Positions 44,217-53,269 of a DNA stretch of 64,000 nt are shown piece by piece. A program made the position numbers and the translations under genes. How positions within the stretch are numbered: position 1 is the first letter of the stretch; the number at the start of each line of letters is the position of its first letter. A model generated the notes under the pieces. The model was not told the DNA's origin and did not search any database. It was given only the letters and a program-made list of their open reading frames with translations. Location: positions 109,178-173,177 of the forward strand of contig NZ_MUNU01000016.1 in assembly GCF_002001085.1 (NCBI RefSeq). Reading direction: 5' to 3'. The stretch is from Rhodanobacter sp. B05. GTDB lineage: Bacteria; Pseudomonadota; Gammaproteobacteria; Xanthomonadales; Rhodanobacteraceae.

Positions 44217-44753
44217 ATGGCGCAAGTGCAAGGCCAGATCCTGCCGACCAGCCAGGCCAGCAACATCGTGCCTGAACCCGTTCGCGACGGCATCGATCTG
44301 CACATCAACGGCGAGCATTACCGGCACACCGGGGATCCGCAGATGCCGTTGCTGTGGTATCTGCGCGACGTGTTGCGGCTGACCGGCACCAAGTACGCCG
44401 GCGAGCATGGCGAGAATGGCGCGGATCTGATCCTGCTGGGCGACAAGCCGGTTTCCGCGATCACGCTCCCGATGAGTTCGCTGGCCGACAAGTCGGTGAC
44501 CACGGTGGAAGGCCTGGCCGCCAACGACGGCACCCTGCATCCGCTGCAGCAGGCCTTCATCGACGAGGACGCGATCGGCTGCGGCTACTGCACACCGGGC
44601 TGGCTGATCTCCGGCGTGGCCCTGCTGCGGCGCAAACCCAAGCCCGGCGACGACGACATCGACCAGCTGCCGAACCTGTGCCGCTGCGGCTGTCAGACCC
44701 GGGTGCGTCACGCGATCAAGCGCGCCGCCGCCGGGAAGGCGGCCCAGCCATGA
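44217..44753 (+). CDS. [2Fe-2S] small subunit of a xanthine-dehydrogenase-family oxidoreductase, first cluster ligands lost
   Basis: A 178-residue protein of the IorA/CoxS type. The second, helical domain keeps its [2Fe-2S] ligands: GCGYCTPG (C122, C125) and LCRCGC (C155, C157). In the plant-ferredoxin domain, the usual LTGTKxxCGxGxCGACTV...C pattern instead reads LTGTKYAGEHGENGAD...LPM; the four cysteine positions are Gly62, Asn67, Asp70 and about Ile82. So the outer cluster cannot form as in relatives. The stop overlaps the large-subunit start (ATGA), so both are made together. Function is uncertain; see findings. Confidence 0.85.
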   Translation: MAQVQGQILPTSQASNIVPEPVRDGIDLHINGEHYRHTGDPQMPLLWYLRDVLRLTGTKYAGEHGENGADLILLGDKPVSAITLPMSSLADKSVTTVEGLAANDGTLHPLQQAFIDEDAIGCGYCTPGWLISGVALLRRKPKPGDDDIDQLPNLCRCGCQTRVRHAIKRAAAGKAAQP

Positions 44754-47032
44754 GCCGTGACCACATGAGCGACGGCAAGACGCGCCACGCGATCCGGCTG
44801 GATCGCCGCCGCTTCCTGCAGGTGCTGGCCAGCACCGCCGGCGCGCTGGTGGTCGGCATCCGCCTGGCCGATGCCGCTGGCGCACCGCTGCCGGCGGCCC
44901 TGCTTGGCGAGAATTTCCACGACCTCGGCGCCTATGTGCGCATCGACGGCGATGGCAACGTGCTGATCGGCGCACGCGATCCGGATACCGGCACCGGCGT
45001 GGCCACCTCGCTGCCGCGCATCATCGCCGAAGAACTCGACGCCGACTGGAATCGCGTCAGCGTGGTCGCGCTCGGCCTGGGTGTCAGCAACAGCAACGGC
45101 CAGCCGCAGTGGACCTACGGTCGCCAGGTCGGCGGCACCGGCGGATCGATCCCCGCGGCGTGGAATGACCTGCGCCAGGTCGGCGCCCTGGCACGCTGGC
45201 TGCTGATGCAGGCCGCGGCGCGCCGACTGGGCGTCTCGGCCAACCGGTTGCGCTGCGATTCCGGCACGGTGATCGCGCCGGACGGGCGCCGCGTGACCTA
45301 CGGCAGCCTCGCTGCGGACGCCAGCCAGGTCGCGCTTCCCGCAAGCGCGCCGGCCCTCAAGGCGGCTTCAAGCTACCAGCTGGTCGGCTATCCGGCGGGC
45401 GACGTCGACGCCCACGATATCGTCACCGGCCAGGCACACTACGCGATCGACCAGCATCTGGGCGACGCCCTGGTTGCCGTGCTGGTGCATTGCCCGTGGC
45501 CGGACGGCACGCTCTCGCGCATCGACACCAGCGACGCCCTCGCGGTCAAGGGCGTGGTCAAGGTGGTGCAACTCAAACCCGAGCCGGGCCAGCCGTGGGG
45601 CAGCACGGTGATCGCGCCGGCCGTCGCCGTGCTGGCGAAGGACACCTGGGCGGCACTGCAAGGGCGCGCAAAACTCAAGCTGGAATGGAAGCCCGGCGCC
45701 AGCGCCGGCGAAAGCAGCGCGGCGCTGGAACAGCAGGCACTCGCCATGCTCGGCAGCCAGACCGCACCCACCACTCGCGTGCGCGACGACGGCGACTTCG
45801 ACGCGGCCGGCAAGAAAGCCGTGCGCCGGTTCGAGGCCAGCTATTTCCAGCCGTGGCTTGCGCATGCCACCGCCGAACCGATGAACTGCCTGGTGCGACT
45901 GGACAAGGATCGCGCCCGCCTCGTCGTGCCCACCCAGGCGCCGCAAAAGGCCTGGGCCGTGGTGCAGCGGCTGACCGGCCTCACCCCCGATCAGATCGAC
46001 ATCCGCGTGCCGCGCGTCGGCGGCGGTTACGGTCGCCGGCTCGATCACGACTTCGTCGCCGAAGCGGTGATGCTGGCCAAGGCCGTCGACACACCGGTGC
46101 GCCTGCTGTGGACGCGCGAGCAGGATTTCAGCCACGACTATTACCGCTCCGGTTGCGTGCATTCGTTCAAGGCGATTGTCGATCGCAAACGCCAGCTCAC
46201 CGGCTGGCACCAGCGCATCGCGAGCGCCTCGGCACTGGCTCATCGCGGCGTGCCCGAAGATCGCCTGTGGAGCTCCGAACTGCGCGCCGACCAGTTGCCT
46301 GCGGGGCTGGTGCCGAACTATCGCAGCGACTGGTACGCGCAGCAGTCGGCACAGCCGCGCGGCCCGTTTCGCGGCATGCCTCACCTCAGCAACGCGTTCG
46401 CGGTCGAGAGTTTCATCGACGAGATCGCCCACCAGATGCTCGAGGACCCGTTGAAGACGCGGCTGCGCATCCTCGGCGAACCGCGCCAGCTGCCGCTGGG
46501 CAACGGCGCCACGCTGGACATCGGCCGCCTGCGCAACGTGTTGCAACTGGTTGCCGACCGCATCGAATGGAAGAACTGGTTGCGCAGCGTCAACGGCCTC
46601 GGCATCGCCTGCTGGCACATCGACGGCGCCTACGTGGCGCACGCCATCGAAACCGCCATGCAGGACCAGAAACTGACCATCCAGCGCGTCGTCTGTGCGG
46701 TCGACGTCGGCCGCGTGATCAATCCGCTGGGCCTGCACGGCCAGGTCGTCGCCGCCACCCTCGATGCGTTGTCCACCGCGCTCAATCCGGCGGTCACCTT
46801 CAAGAACGGCCAGGTCCAGCAGCACAACTACAAGGACTACCCGCTGGCCAGCATGGCGCAGCTGCCGAACGACGTCGAAGTCATCGTCGTGCCCGGCGAC
46901 CGCGCGCCCACCGGCGCCAGCTTCCTGGCGATGCCCACCGCCGCCCCCGCGCTCGCCAACGCCGTGTTCCGCGTGAGCGCCGTGCGCGTGCGCCGGTTGC
47001 CGCTGATGAAGGAATTCCTGCGGCTGCGGTGA
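44750..47032 (+). CDS. Molybdopterin-type large subunit (IorB-like), catalytic glutamate replaced
   Basis: A 760-residue protein of the xanthine-dehydrogenase family (isoquinoline 1-oxidoreductase beta-like). A twin-arginine signal is probable (DRRRFLQVLAST near 18-30). Typical segments: SLPRIIAEELDADWN (81-95), GGTGGSIPAAWN, VPRVGGGYGRRLDHDF (MoCo-binding region), SFIDEIAHQM. Departures: the GQG loop is GTG; the Q-x-E-G-G part of the C-terminal domain is QVVAA; and the GVGEP site carrying the base Glu reads TGASFL with Phe725. Its ATG overlaps the small-subunit stop. No MoCo-maturation or cytochrome gene is adjacent. Confidence 0.85.
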   Translation: MSRDHMSDGKTRHAIRLDRRRFLQVLASTAGALVVGIRLADAAGAPLPAALLGENFHDLGAYVRIDGDGNVLIGARDPDTGTGVATSLPRIIAEELDADWNRVSVVALGLGVSNSNGQPQWTYGRQVGGTGGSIPAAWNDLRQVGALARWLLMQAAARRLGVSANRLRCDSGTVIAPDGRRVTYGSLAADASQVALPASAPALKAASSYQLVGYPAGDVDAHDIVTGQAHYAIDQHLGDALVAVLVHCPWPDGTLSRIDTSDALAVKGVVKVVQLKPEPGQPWGSTVIAPAVAVLAKDTWAALQGRAKLKLEWKPGASAGESSAALEQQALAMLGSQTAPTTRVRDDGDFDAAGKKAVRRFEASYFQPWLAHATAEPMNCLVRLDKDRARLVVPTQAPQKAWAVVQRLTGLTPDQIDIRVPRVGGGYGRRLDHDFVAEAVMLAKAVDTPVRLLWTREQDFSHDYYRSGCVHSFKAIVDRKRQLTGWHQRIASASALAHRGVPEDRLWSSELRADQLPAGLVPNYRSDWYAQQSAQPRGPFRGMPHLSNAFAVESFIDEIAHQMLEDPLKTRLRILGEPRQLPLGNGATLDIGRLRNVLQLVADRIEWKNWLRSVNGLGIACWHIDGAYVAHAIETAMQDQKLTIQRVVCAVDVGRVINPLGLHGQVVAATLDALSTALNPAVTFKNGQVQQHNYKDYPLASMAQLPNDVEVIVVPGDRAPTGASFLAMPTAAPALANAVFRVSAVRVRRLPLMKEFLRLR

Positions 47033-47043
47033 GCACGGGACAA

Positions 47044-47083
47044 GCGGCTGTTCCAGTCCGGTCAAGCCTGCCGGAACAGCCGC
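47044..47083. terminator. Bidirectional hairpin between oxidoreductase and small membrane protein
   Basis: 11-bp stem GCGGCTGTTCC (47044-47054) / GGAACAGCCGC (47073-47083) with an 18-base loop, between two convergent genes. Confidence 0.75.
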
Positions 47084-47093
47084 AGCTCCGGCA

Positions 47094-47498
47094 TCAGCTC
47101 AACGCGGCAGACCCCGCCAGTTCCCGCGGCAAGCGCACGATCATCCACACCATCAGCAACGCCGCCAGCAGCACACCCACCGACGCCAGCCCCAGCGCCG
47201 GTGCCAGCGTGGCCTCCGGCAACGCGCCTGCATAGAGCAGCACCAAGCCGCCCGTCATCACCAGGGCCGCCAGTTGATGCAGGTAAAACTGGACGTCGGC
47301 CAGCCGCCGGCCCGATCCGGCGATCCACAACTTGTGGACCAGCGCATAGATGAGCGACACCACGAAGCCCACCAGCAGAATATGTGCGTGCGCAACGAAC
47401 AACGAATGGTTCTTCGACGCCGCCATGTAGATGCCGACACCCATGCCGGCGATGGCATAGGCGAACGCGCAAAGCAGAAACTTCCGATCGATAGCCAT
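47094..47498 (-). CDS. Small four-helix membrane protein with paired histidines
   Basis: A 134-residue integral membrane protein with helices near 8-25, 33-56, 68-90 and 98-125. Histidines lie in helix 2 as HAH (37, 39) plus His31 and His55, which could hold heme or metal like the membrane helices of oxidase-type proteins. No family name can be given with confidence. Start ATG 47498 has GGAGGGGG 4-5 bases upstream; a frame extending to 47630 is not convincing. It converges with the oxidoreductase large subunit. Confidence 0.72.
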   Translation of the reverse strand: MAIDRKFLLCAFAYAIAGMGVGIYMAASKNHSLFVAHAHILLVGFVVSLIYALVHKLWIAGSGRRLADVQFYLHQLAALVMTGGLVLLYAGALPEATLAPALGLASVGVLLAALLMVWMIVRLPRELAGSAALS

Positions 47499-47720
47499 GT
47501 TGACCCCCTCCCGAGTGACCGGCACATGGATCAGGCGGTGCGCAGCCGGTTGCGCATCGCCCGAACGCCTCAGTTCGACAAACCCCGTTTCGGTGCGACA
47601 GCGCGGCCACCCTACAGGGAAAGTGCGCATTCGTCAGACATGATCACGCCGCGGGTTCGTCCCGCACCGCCCGTTGTACCGGACATCCGCGGCGCAGTGT
47701 GTTGGACGGCTGCGGAAATC

Positions 47721-49757
47721 TCAATGGAACTGATCGCTCGCCGGCACCCACGAGCTGGATGACGACGCGGGCGCATGGACCGGCCTGGCCGGCACTGAGC
47801 CAGGCGCGCATCCCGGCGGCATGGGGCCGCCGGCGACACGGGCGGCGGCGCATTCGGCATCGTTGTCGAACTTGACCATCGGCGTCGGCGTTGGCGACGC
47901 CGGGCTGCTGGCCGCCGGTGCAGGTGGCGCCAGTGGCTGCGCCGGCGCCAGGTTCAGCCGGTCGTAGAGCTTGGCGGAAACGGGCGCCGCAGGCGGGTCG
48001 GGGTTGCTGCAGCCGAACAGCGCAATCGGCAGCAGCGGCTTGATGGCGCACTCGACGCGCACGCCGCGCGGCAGATGGAAGGTGTGCTTGACGGTGGTCT
48101 TCTCCACCGCGCGGCGCAGCGCCGTGTCGACCGAGCTTTCGCCCTCGGGGGTCCAGTCCTGGTCGAAGCGGGTGGCCTGGTAGCCGATGTTCGGCGCCCC
48201 GTGCCGCATGATCTCGGTATCGCCGTGCGGTTTCAGCTGCACGTAATCGCCGACGGCGCCGTGCTGCTCGCCCTGCCCCGCCCCGGGCTGATCGCCGCCG
48301 GGCCTGCCCGCGCCTTGCAGTTTGCCTTGCTTGCCGGTGGATTTGCCGGCGCCGGTCGACGCCGGCGGTGTGCCGGTGCTGGCGGACGCGGTGCTCGATG
48401 ACGCGCTGGCGACGCCGGTGGGTTCGCCCACCGTGGCGGTATCGCTGCCCTGCGGAATCGCATCCGGCGCACGACTCACGTCGTTGGCAGCATCGGCTGC
48501 GCTGGCCGCCGCGTTGTTCCGGGCCGGTGCGGTGGCTTCGGCGCTGGCCGGCGTGCTGGCGGGTTTCGGTTCGCTGGCCGTGCTCGGCGTCGGCGCCGGG
48601 GTGGCGAGGCTGGCGATCGCGGTCGGGACACTGAGGGACGGCTGCAGGGCGGATGGCTGGATGGCTGGTGCGCGAGCTATCTGGTTGAGGTCGATCCTTG
48701 CCGGTGGTACCGGCGCCGACGGCGCCGACGCGGGTACCATCGTCGCCGGCACCGCCTGCAGTTCGGTGGCGCTCACGGTGACTGCCGTTGCCTGCGGCTG
48801 CGGCAACGCCTCCGGTGCGATCACTACCGGCGCCAGTACTGCGGGCTGTTGCATCACGATCGGTGCGGGCTGCGCCGGCAGCGGCAACGGCTGCAGGCGT
48901 GGCACCTCGGGCGCAGCCGGCGGCTGCGGCGCGGGTGTCACGCTGACCGGCGCGACCGTCTTCGGCAGGTCGACATGCATGGCCATGGCAGGCAGGTTGA
49001 GCGGCGCGGGCGTCGACACCTTCGGCAGCGCCAGGGAGGTGGGCGACAGGATCGGGCGATTGCCTTCGACCTGCGGTGGACGCATCGCTTCCGGCTGGAA
49101 CGTCGGCGGTGCCGGGAGTACCGGCGTGGGCAGCTGCACCGCCAGCGCAGGCGGTTCGCCAGCGGGCGACACGGGCTTCGGCAGCGGCAGCGGCGCAGGC
49201 GCGGGCAGGCTCACCGGCGGTGGCGGCGTGGCTACCGGCGTCGGCGTGGGTGCACGCGATTGCCTGGTCTGCGCAATCACCGGCGGCGCGGGAACCGGCG
49301 GCGGCGCGCTTTCCACCGCCGCTTCGATGTTTGCGCTCGGTTCGGTGTGTGGTGCCGGCGTGCTGCGATGCCCCTGGTGACGTGGGCCACGCTCCTTCGG
49401 TGGTGTGCCGCGCACCGGCGGCGGCGGTGGCGGTTGCGGCGGTTCGACCAGGCGTACCTGCAGCGCCAGCTCGGGTGGCGGTGGCGGCAGCACGGGTTCG
49501 AACGCGGGACCAAGCACGAAACCGAACAGGAAGAACACATGCACCAGCAGCGCGCCGACCATCGCCAGCACACGCCGGCCACGCTCGTGTGGCTCCGACT
49601 TTGCGCGCCGGTGGTAAACGCGACCGCGCGTGGCCGCGGCCAGCGGCGAGTCCAGCAGGACCCGCGTCGGATTGGCGGCGCGACCGGCGGGGGCGGAGTC
49701 CGGGGGCGGCAAAGGCATGCGGCCAGTGTAATGGGCTCGCCTGTCCCGCGAGCGCAT
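47721..49757 (-). CDS. Long proline/alanine-rich membrane protein, tandem paralogue A
   Basis: A 678-residue protein of a Xanthomonadaceae family sometimes called transmembrane repetitive proteins. One N-terminal membrane helix near 64-85 (VGALLVHVFFLFGF) follows a basic cytoplasmic tail; then come about 450 residues rich in Pro, Ala, Thr and Ser, likely extended across the periplasm, and a C-terminal domain (about 510-640) shared with the next gene: GDT-IM, TRF--DW, VEKTTVKHTF, RVECA, FGCSN, RLNLAP, EC...PPGC. The topology resembles TonB-type proteins, but no TonB box domain is evident. Start is either 49757 or ATG 49718. Confidence 0.7.
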   Translation of the reverse strand: MRSRDRRAHYTGRMPLPPPDSAPAGRAANPTRVLLDSPLAAATRGRVYHRRAKSEPHERGRRVLAMVGALLVHVFFLFGFVLGPAFEPVLPPPPPELALQVRLVEPPQPPPPPPVRGTPPKERGPRHQGHRSTPAPHTEPSANIEAAVESAPPPVPAPPVIAQTRQSRAPTPTPVATPPPPVSLPAPAPLPLPKPVSPAGEPPALAVQLPTPVLPAPPTFQPEAMRPPQVEGNRPILSPTSLALPKVSTPAPLNLPAMAMHVDLPKTVAPVSVTPAPQPPAAPEVPRLQPLPLPAQPAPIVMQQPAVLAPVVIAPEALPQPQATAVTVSATELQAVPATMVPASAPSAPVPPARIDLNQIARAPAIQPSALQPSLSVPTAIASLATPAPTPSTASEPKPASTPASAEATAPARNNAAASAADAANDVSRAPDAIPQGSDTATVGEPTGVASASSSTASASTGTPPASTGAGKSTGKQGKLQGAGRPGGDQPGAGQGEQHGAVGDYVQLKPHGDTEIMRHGAPNIGYQATRFDQDWTPEGESSVDTALRRAVEKTTVKHTFHLPRGVRVECAIKPLLPIALFGCSNPDPPAAPVSAKLYDRLNLAPAQPLAPPAPAASSPASPTPTPMVKFDNDAECAAARVAGGPMPPGCAPGSVPARPVHAPASSSSSWVPASDQFH

Positions 49758-49763
49758 CGACGG

Positions 49764-50663
49764 CTAGGGATGCTCGGCGCCCTTCGCTGCACGTTCGCGC
49801 AGTTCGGCATCGACCGCGCGATCGGGCGTGTCCACCGGGCAACCATAAGCCAGCGGCTTGCCGGCGCGGTACATCGCGATGCAGGCGTCCACGCCGGGCG
49901 GCTGGGGCACGTGCGCGTGGCCGTCGAGCGATCGCGACGGTGCCATGTTGAGGCGCTCGTCGCCGTCCTTGGCCGATGGCGGAGGTGGCGGGTCGCCGCC
50001 GCAGCCACCGGCCAGCATGGCCAGCGACACGGCGCAATGGATGCGGATGCCGCCAGGCAGGCGGATGGTCTTCTTCACGGTGGTCTTGTCCACCAGTTTC
50101 TGCAGGGCGCTGTCGACGGCGTTCTCGCCATGACCCCAGTCTTTCTCGAAGCGCGTGCCGCGGTATTTGACCGGGCTGTCGTGCTGCATGACCTGGGTAT
50201 CGCCCTGCGGCATGCGCTGCACGTAGCCAGGCGTCGGCGCGGTCGACGCGGTTGCCGGCAGCAGCGGTTGGCCGTGCGCGTCAAACAGCCGGGGCGCGGG
50301 TGGCGCCTGCACGACCAGGGCGTTCTTGGCAGGCGGCTCGGGGTGCCGCCGCGGCGGCGGTGCAGGCGGCGGGAGTGCCGGCAGCGCAAGCGGTGGCGGC
50401 GGGGCGTGCACCGCGGGGGTGGCGCTGATCAGGCGCACCTGCATGATCTCCTCCGGCACGACCGGCGGCGGCGGGGGCGTCACCGGACGCATGGCGTACC
50501 ACGCCAGCAGCGCGAACAGGCCGTGCAACAGCAACGCCACGATCCACGCCAGCCGGCGCTGTGCCGGTTCGACCGGCGACTCATGCCAGCGCCGCTGCGT
50601 CCGGGCAATCCGCACGGCCTCGTCGAGCGCGGCCAGCCCGTGGCGCGGATGCCCGGGTGTCAC
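49764..50663 (-). CDS. Proline-rich membrane protein, tandem paralogue B
   Basis: A 299-residue relative of the next gene, starting with GTG at 50663 (no ATG available in frame; the longer frame to 51269 looks like noise). One membrane helix (about 37-55, WIVALLLHGLFALLAWYAM), a short proline-rich stalk, and a C-terminal domain with GDTQVM, TRFEKDW, VDKTTVKKTIRLPGG, IHCAVSL, GGCGGDPPP, RLNMAPS, VDACIAMYRAGK and YGCPVD. Four cysteines match those of paralogue A, so two disulfides are likely in the periplasm. The genes are 6-46 bases apart and co-transcribed. Confidence 0.7.
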   Translation of the reverse strand: MTPGHPRHGLAALDEAVRIARTQRRWHESPVEPAQRRLAWIVALLLHGLFALLAWYAMRPVTPPPPPVVPEEIMQVRLISATPAVHAPPPPLALPALPPPAPPPRRHPEPPAKNALVVQAPPAPRLFDAHGQPLLPATASTAPTPGYVQRMPQGDTQVMQHDSPVKYRGTRFEKDWGHGENAVDSALQKLVDKTTVKKTIRLPGGIRIHCAVSLAMLAGGCGGDPPPPPSAKDGDERLNMAPSRSLDGHAHVPQPPGVDACIAMYRAGKPLAYGCPVDTPDRAVDAELRERAAKGAEHP

Positions 50664-51042
50664 GCGCTGGCTCGACGAAGAGCGAAGCTGCTGGGAATGC
50701 TGCGCGGGGGTGATGATGATGCCTCGAGGGGAAGCGGAAGGTGATCGCAGGATGCCGGACCGGGGTTGAACCTCGCTCGACCATCCAGTCCGGCGCCGCA
50801 GCACCTTGATCAAACAGAGACAGCGGGCGCGACGGCCCGGTTCCCCGCAGTGCAGCTTGACGACGCCGGCACTTGGCACAAGGCTAGATGATCGGCAACC
50901 GCGCCGACTCCGCCATGACTGCCTGCGCCCGCAGTGGAGTGCAGAGCGGCCATGACGGCCCGCCATCGTCAGCCGCCAACGCGCGGCCTCATGCGGCGCC
51001 GTTGATGCCACGAGGCCACGCCCTGCATGGGAGGGTCGCATC
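50664..51042. other. Divergent control region between proline-rich pair and EF-G-like gene
   Basis: 379 bases with no supported gene. It should contain the promoter of the leftward proline-rich pair and of the rightward EF-G-like gene. The GTG of the latter has GGGAGG about 8 bases upstream. No repeat or operator stands out. Confidence 0.4.
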
Positions 51043-53082
51043 GTGACGTATTCCACGGAAAGCATCCGCAACATCGCACTCGCCGGACACGCCGGCGTCG
51101 GCAAGACCACGCTGTTCGAGGCGCTGCTGCATGCCGGCGGGGCGATCCAGGGCGTGGGCACGGTCGAACGCGGCAACACCGTTTCCGATACCGACGAGCA
51201 GGAAAAGGCGCGTGTGCATTCGATCGACAGCTGCGTGGCGCAGATCGAGCACGGCGACTGCCGCCTCAACCTGATCGATACCGCCGGCTACAGCGATTAC
51301 CGCGGCGCCACCCTGGCCGCGCTGGCGGCGGTGGAAACCGCGGTGATCGTGGTCAATGCGATCAACGGCATTGAGCACGGCACGCGCCGGATGATGAAGC
51401 ATGCAGGGGAGCGCGGCCTGGCACGCATGCTGGTGATCAACAAGATCGACTTCGACGGCGCCAACCTCGCCGCCCTGGTCGACGCCCTGCGCGAGGAGTT
51501 CGGCAGCGAATGCCTGCCGGTGAACCTGCCCGCCAACCACGGCAACCGGGTGCTGGACTGCTTCTTCCACCGCGAGGGCAGCACCGATTTTTCCTCGCTG
51601 GCCGAGGCGCACCAGCGGATCATCGACCAGGTGGTGGAGATCAACGAGACCGTGATGGGCCGCTACCTCGACGAGGGCGAGGATGCGCTGAGCCCGCAGC
51701 AGTTGCACGACGCATTCGAGGAATGCCTGCGCGAAGGGCACCTGGTACCGATCTGCTTCGTCAGCGCGCGCACCGGCGCCGGCGTGAAGGAACTGCTCGA
51801 CGTTGCCGCCCGGTTGTTGCCGAACCCCGTCGAAGGCAACCCGCCGCCGTTCGTGCGCGGCGACGGCATGCCGCTGCGCGTGTCCAACGACCCGGCCGCG
51901 CATGTGATCGCCGACGTGTTCAAGATCATCAACGACCCGTTCGTGGGCAAGCTCAGCGTTTTCCGCGTCTGGCAAGGCACGATCCGCCGCGACAGCCAGC
52001 TGCTGGTGGACGACGGCCGCAAGCCGTTCAAGGTCGGCCACCTGTTCCGCCTGCAGGGCAAGAGCCACGTGGAGATCGAGGCGGCGATCCCCGGCGATCT
52101 CGCCGCGGTGGCCAAGGTCGAGGAAATCCACTTCGACGCGGTGTTGCACGACTCGCACGACGAGGACCGGATCTCGCTGGCACCGCTGGCGTTCCCCACG
52201 CCGATGTACGGCCTGGCGCTGGAACCGAAGCACAAGGGCCAGGAGCAGAAGCTTTCCAATGCACTGGCACGGCTGGCCGAGGAGGATCCCTGCTTTCGCG
52301 TCGAGCACCATAAGGAGCTCAACGAGACAGTGGTGCGCGGCCTGTCCGACCTGCACCTGAAGGTGATGCTGGAACGCATGCGCCTGCGCTACGCGGTGGA
52401 GGTGGAAACTCACCCGCCGCGCATCGCCTACCGGGAAACCATTGCCGCCCACGCCGAAGGCCACCATCGGCACAAGAAGCAGACCGGCGGCGCCGGCCAG
52501 TTCGGCGAGGTGTTCCTGCGCATCGAGCCGCTCGACCGCGGTGCCGGTTTCGAATTCGTCGATGCGATCAAGGGCGGCGTGATCCCCGGCCAGTTCCTGC
52601 CGGCGATCGAGAAAGGCGTGCGCCAGGCGATGGAGCACGGCGCGGTCGCAGGCTATCCGCTGCAGGACCTTCGCGTCACCGTCTACGACGGCAAATACCA
52701 CGCGGTCGATTCAAAGGAAGTCGCCTTCATCAGCGCCGGCAAGAAGGCGTTTCTCGACGCGGTGGTCAAGGCGCGCCCGACCGTGCTGGAGCCGATCGTC
52801 AATGTCGAGGTGGCGATTCCGGAGCACAACGTGGGCGACGTCACCGGCGGCCTGGCCGGCAAGCGCGCCCGCATCATGGGCACCGACACGCAGCGCGGCG
52901 GCGAACTGGTGATCAAGGCGCAGGCACCGCTGGCGGAACTGATCGACTACCCCACCGAGCTGAAGTCGATGACCGGCGGCCGCGGCCGCTACAGCCTCGA
53001 CCTGAGTCATTACGAGGCCGTACCGCCGAACGTGCAGAAGCAGCTCAGCGAGGCGTGGAAGCCGCACGTGGAAGAGGACTGA
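51043..53082 (+). CDS. EF-G-like translational GTPase (FusA2-type)
   Basis: A 679-residue elongation-factor-G paralogue with GTG start. GTPase motifs: GHAGVGKTT (15-23), DTAGYSD, NKID. Switch 1 is GNTVSDTDEQEKARVHSI instead of the EF-G pattern with TxDxMxxExxRGIT, placing it in the EF-G2/FusA2-like group with unclear function rather than the housekeeping factor. Domains II, III, IV (YRETIAAHAEGHHRHKKQTGGAGQFGEV) and V (VEVAIPEHNVGDVTGGL) are all present. The usual rpsL-rpsG-tuf neighbours are absent, which agrees with a paralogue. Confidence 0.9.
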   Translation: MTYSTESIRNIALAGHAGVGKTTLFEALLHAGGAIQGVGTVERGNTVSDTDEQEKARVHSIDSCVAQIEHGDCRLNLIDTAGYSDYRGATLAALAAVETAVIVVNAINGIEHGTRRMMKHAGERGLARMLVINKIDFDGANLAALVDALREEFGSECLPVNLPANHGNRVLDCFFHREGSTDFSSLAEAHQRIIDQVVEINETVMGRYLDEGEDALSPQQLHDAFEECLREGHLVPICFVSARTGAGVKELLDVAARLLPNPVEGNPPPFVRGDGMPLRVSNDPAAHVIADVFKIINDPFVGKLSVFRVWQGTIRRDSQLLVDDGRKPFKVGHLFRLQGKSHVEIEAAIPGDLAAVAKVEEIHFDAVLHDSHDEDRISLAPLAFPTPMYGLALEPKHKGQEQKLSNALARLAEEDPCFRVEHHKELNETVVRGLSDLHLKVMLERMRLRYAVEVETHPPRIAYRETIAAHAEGHHRHKKQTGGAGQFGEVFLRIEPLDRGAGFEFVDAIKGGVIPGQFLPAIEKGVRQAMEHGAVAGYPLQDLRVTVYDGKYHAVDSKEVAFISAGKKAFLDAVVKARPTVLEPIVNVEVAIPEHNVGDVTGGLAGKRARIMGTDTQRGGELVIKAQAPLAELIDYPTELKSMTGGRGRYSLDLSHYEAVPPNVQKQLSEAWKPHVEED

Positions 53083-53094
53083 AGGGGCCCCAAC

Positions 53095-53203
53095 GTCGTC
53101 ATTCCGGCGAAGGCCGGAATCGCTTCACCAGCACTGGATATGGCCGTCGATGTTTATTGTTGCCAAAGGCAAGAGCGATTCCGGCCTTCGCCGGAATGAC
53201 GAC
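53095..53203. repeat. Perfect 30-bp inverted repeat of the GTCATTCCGGCGAAGGCCGGAAT type
   Basis: Arms 53095-53124 and 53174-53203 are perfectly complementary around a 49-base spacer. This sequence class (GTCATTCCGGCGAAGGCCGGAATC) is widely dispersed in Proteobacteria. It separates the convergent EF-G-like and SET genes and could end transcription from both sides. Confidence 0.85.
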
Positions 53204-53269
53204 CCGGAAAAGGTGACAGCAACTTGTCGTGCAACCCTGGCGAGAACAGAAGCGAATTTTGACCGCTGA

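Noticed and set aside
44354..44749. Upstream extension of the large oxidoreductase subunit
   Set aside because: Runs in another frame across the small-subunit gene; ATG 44750 with the ATGA overlap and Tat signal is the sensible start.
48322..49380. Long plus-strand frame of 352 codons opposite the proline-rich gene
   Set aside because: Its product is almost only Gly, Ala, Thr and Ser, the mirror of the proline/alanine-rich minus-strand gene. No start signal or domain.
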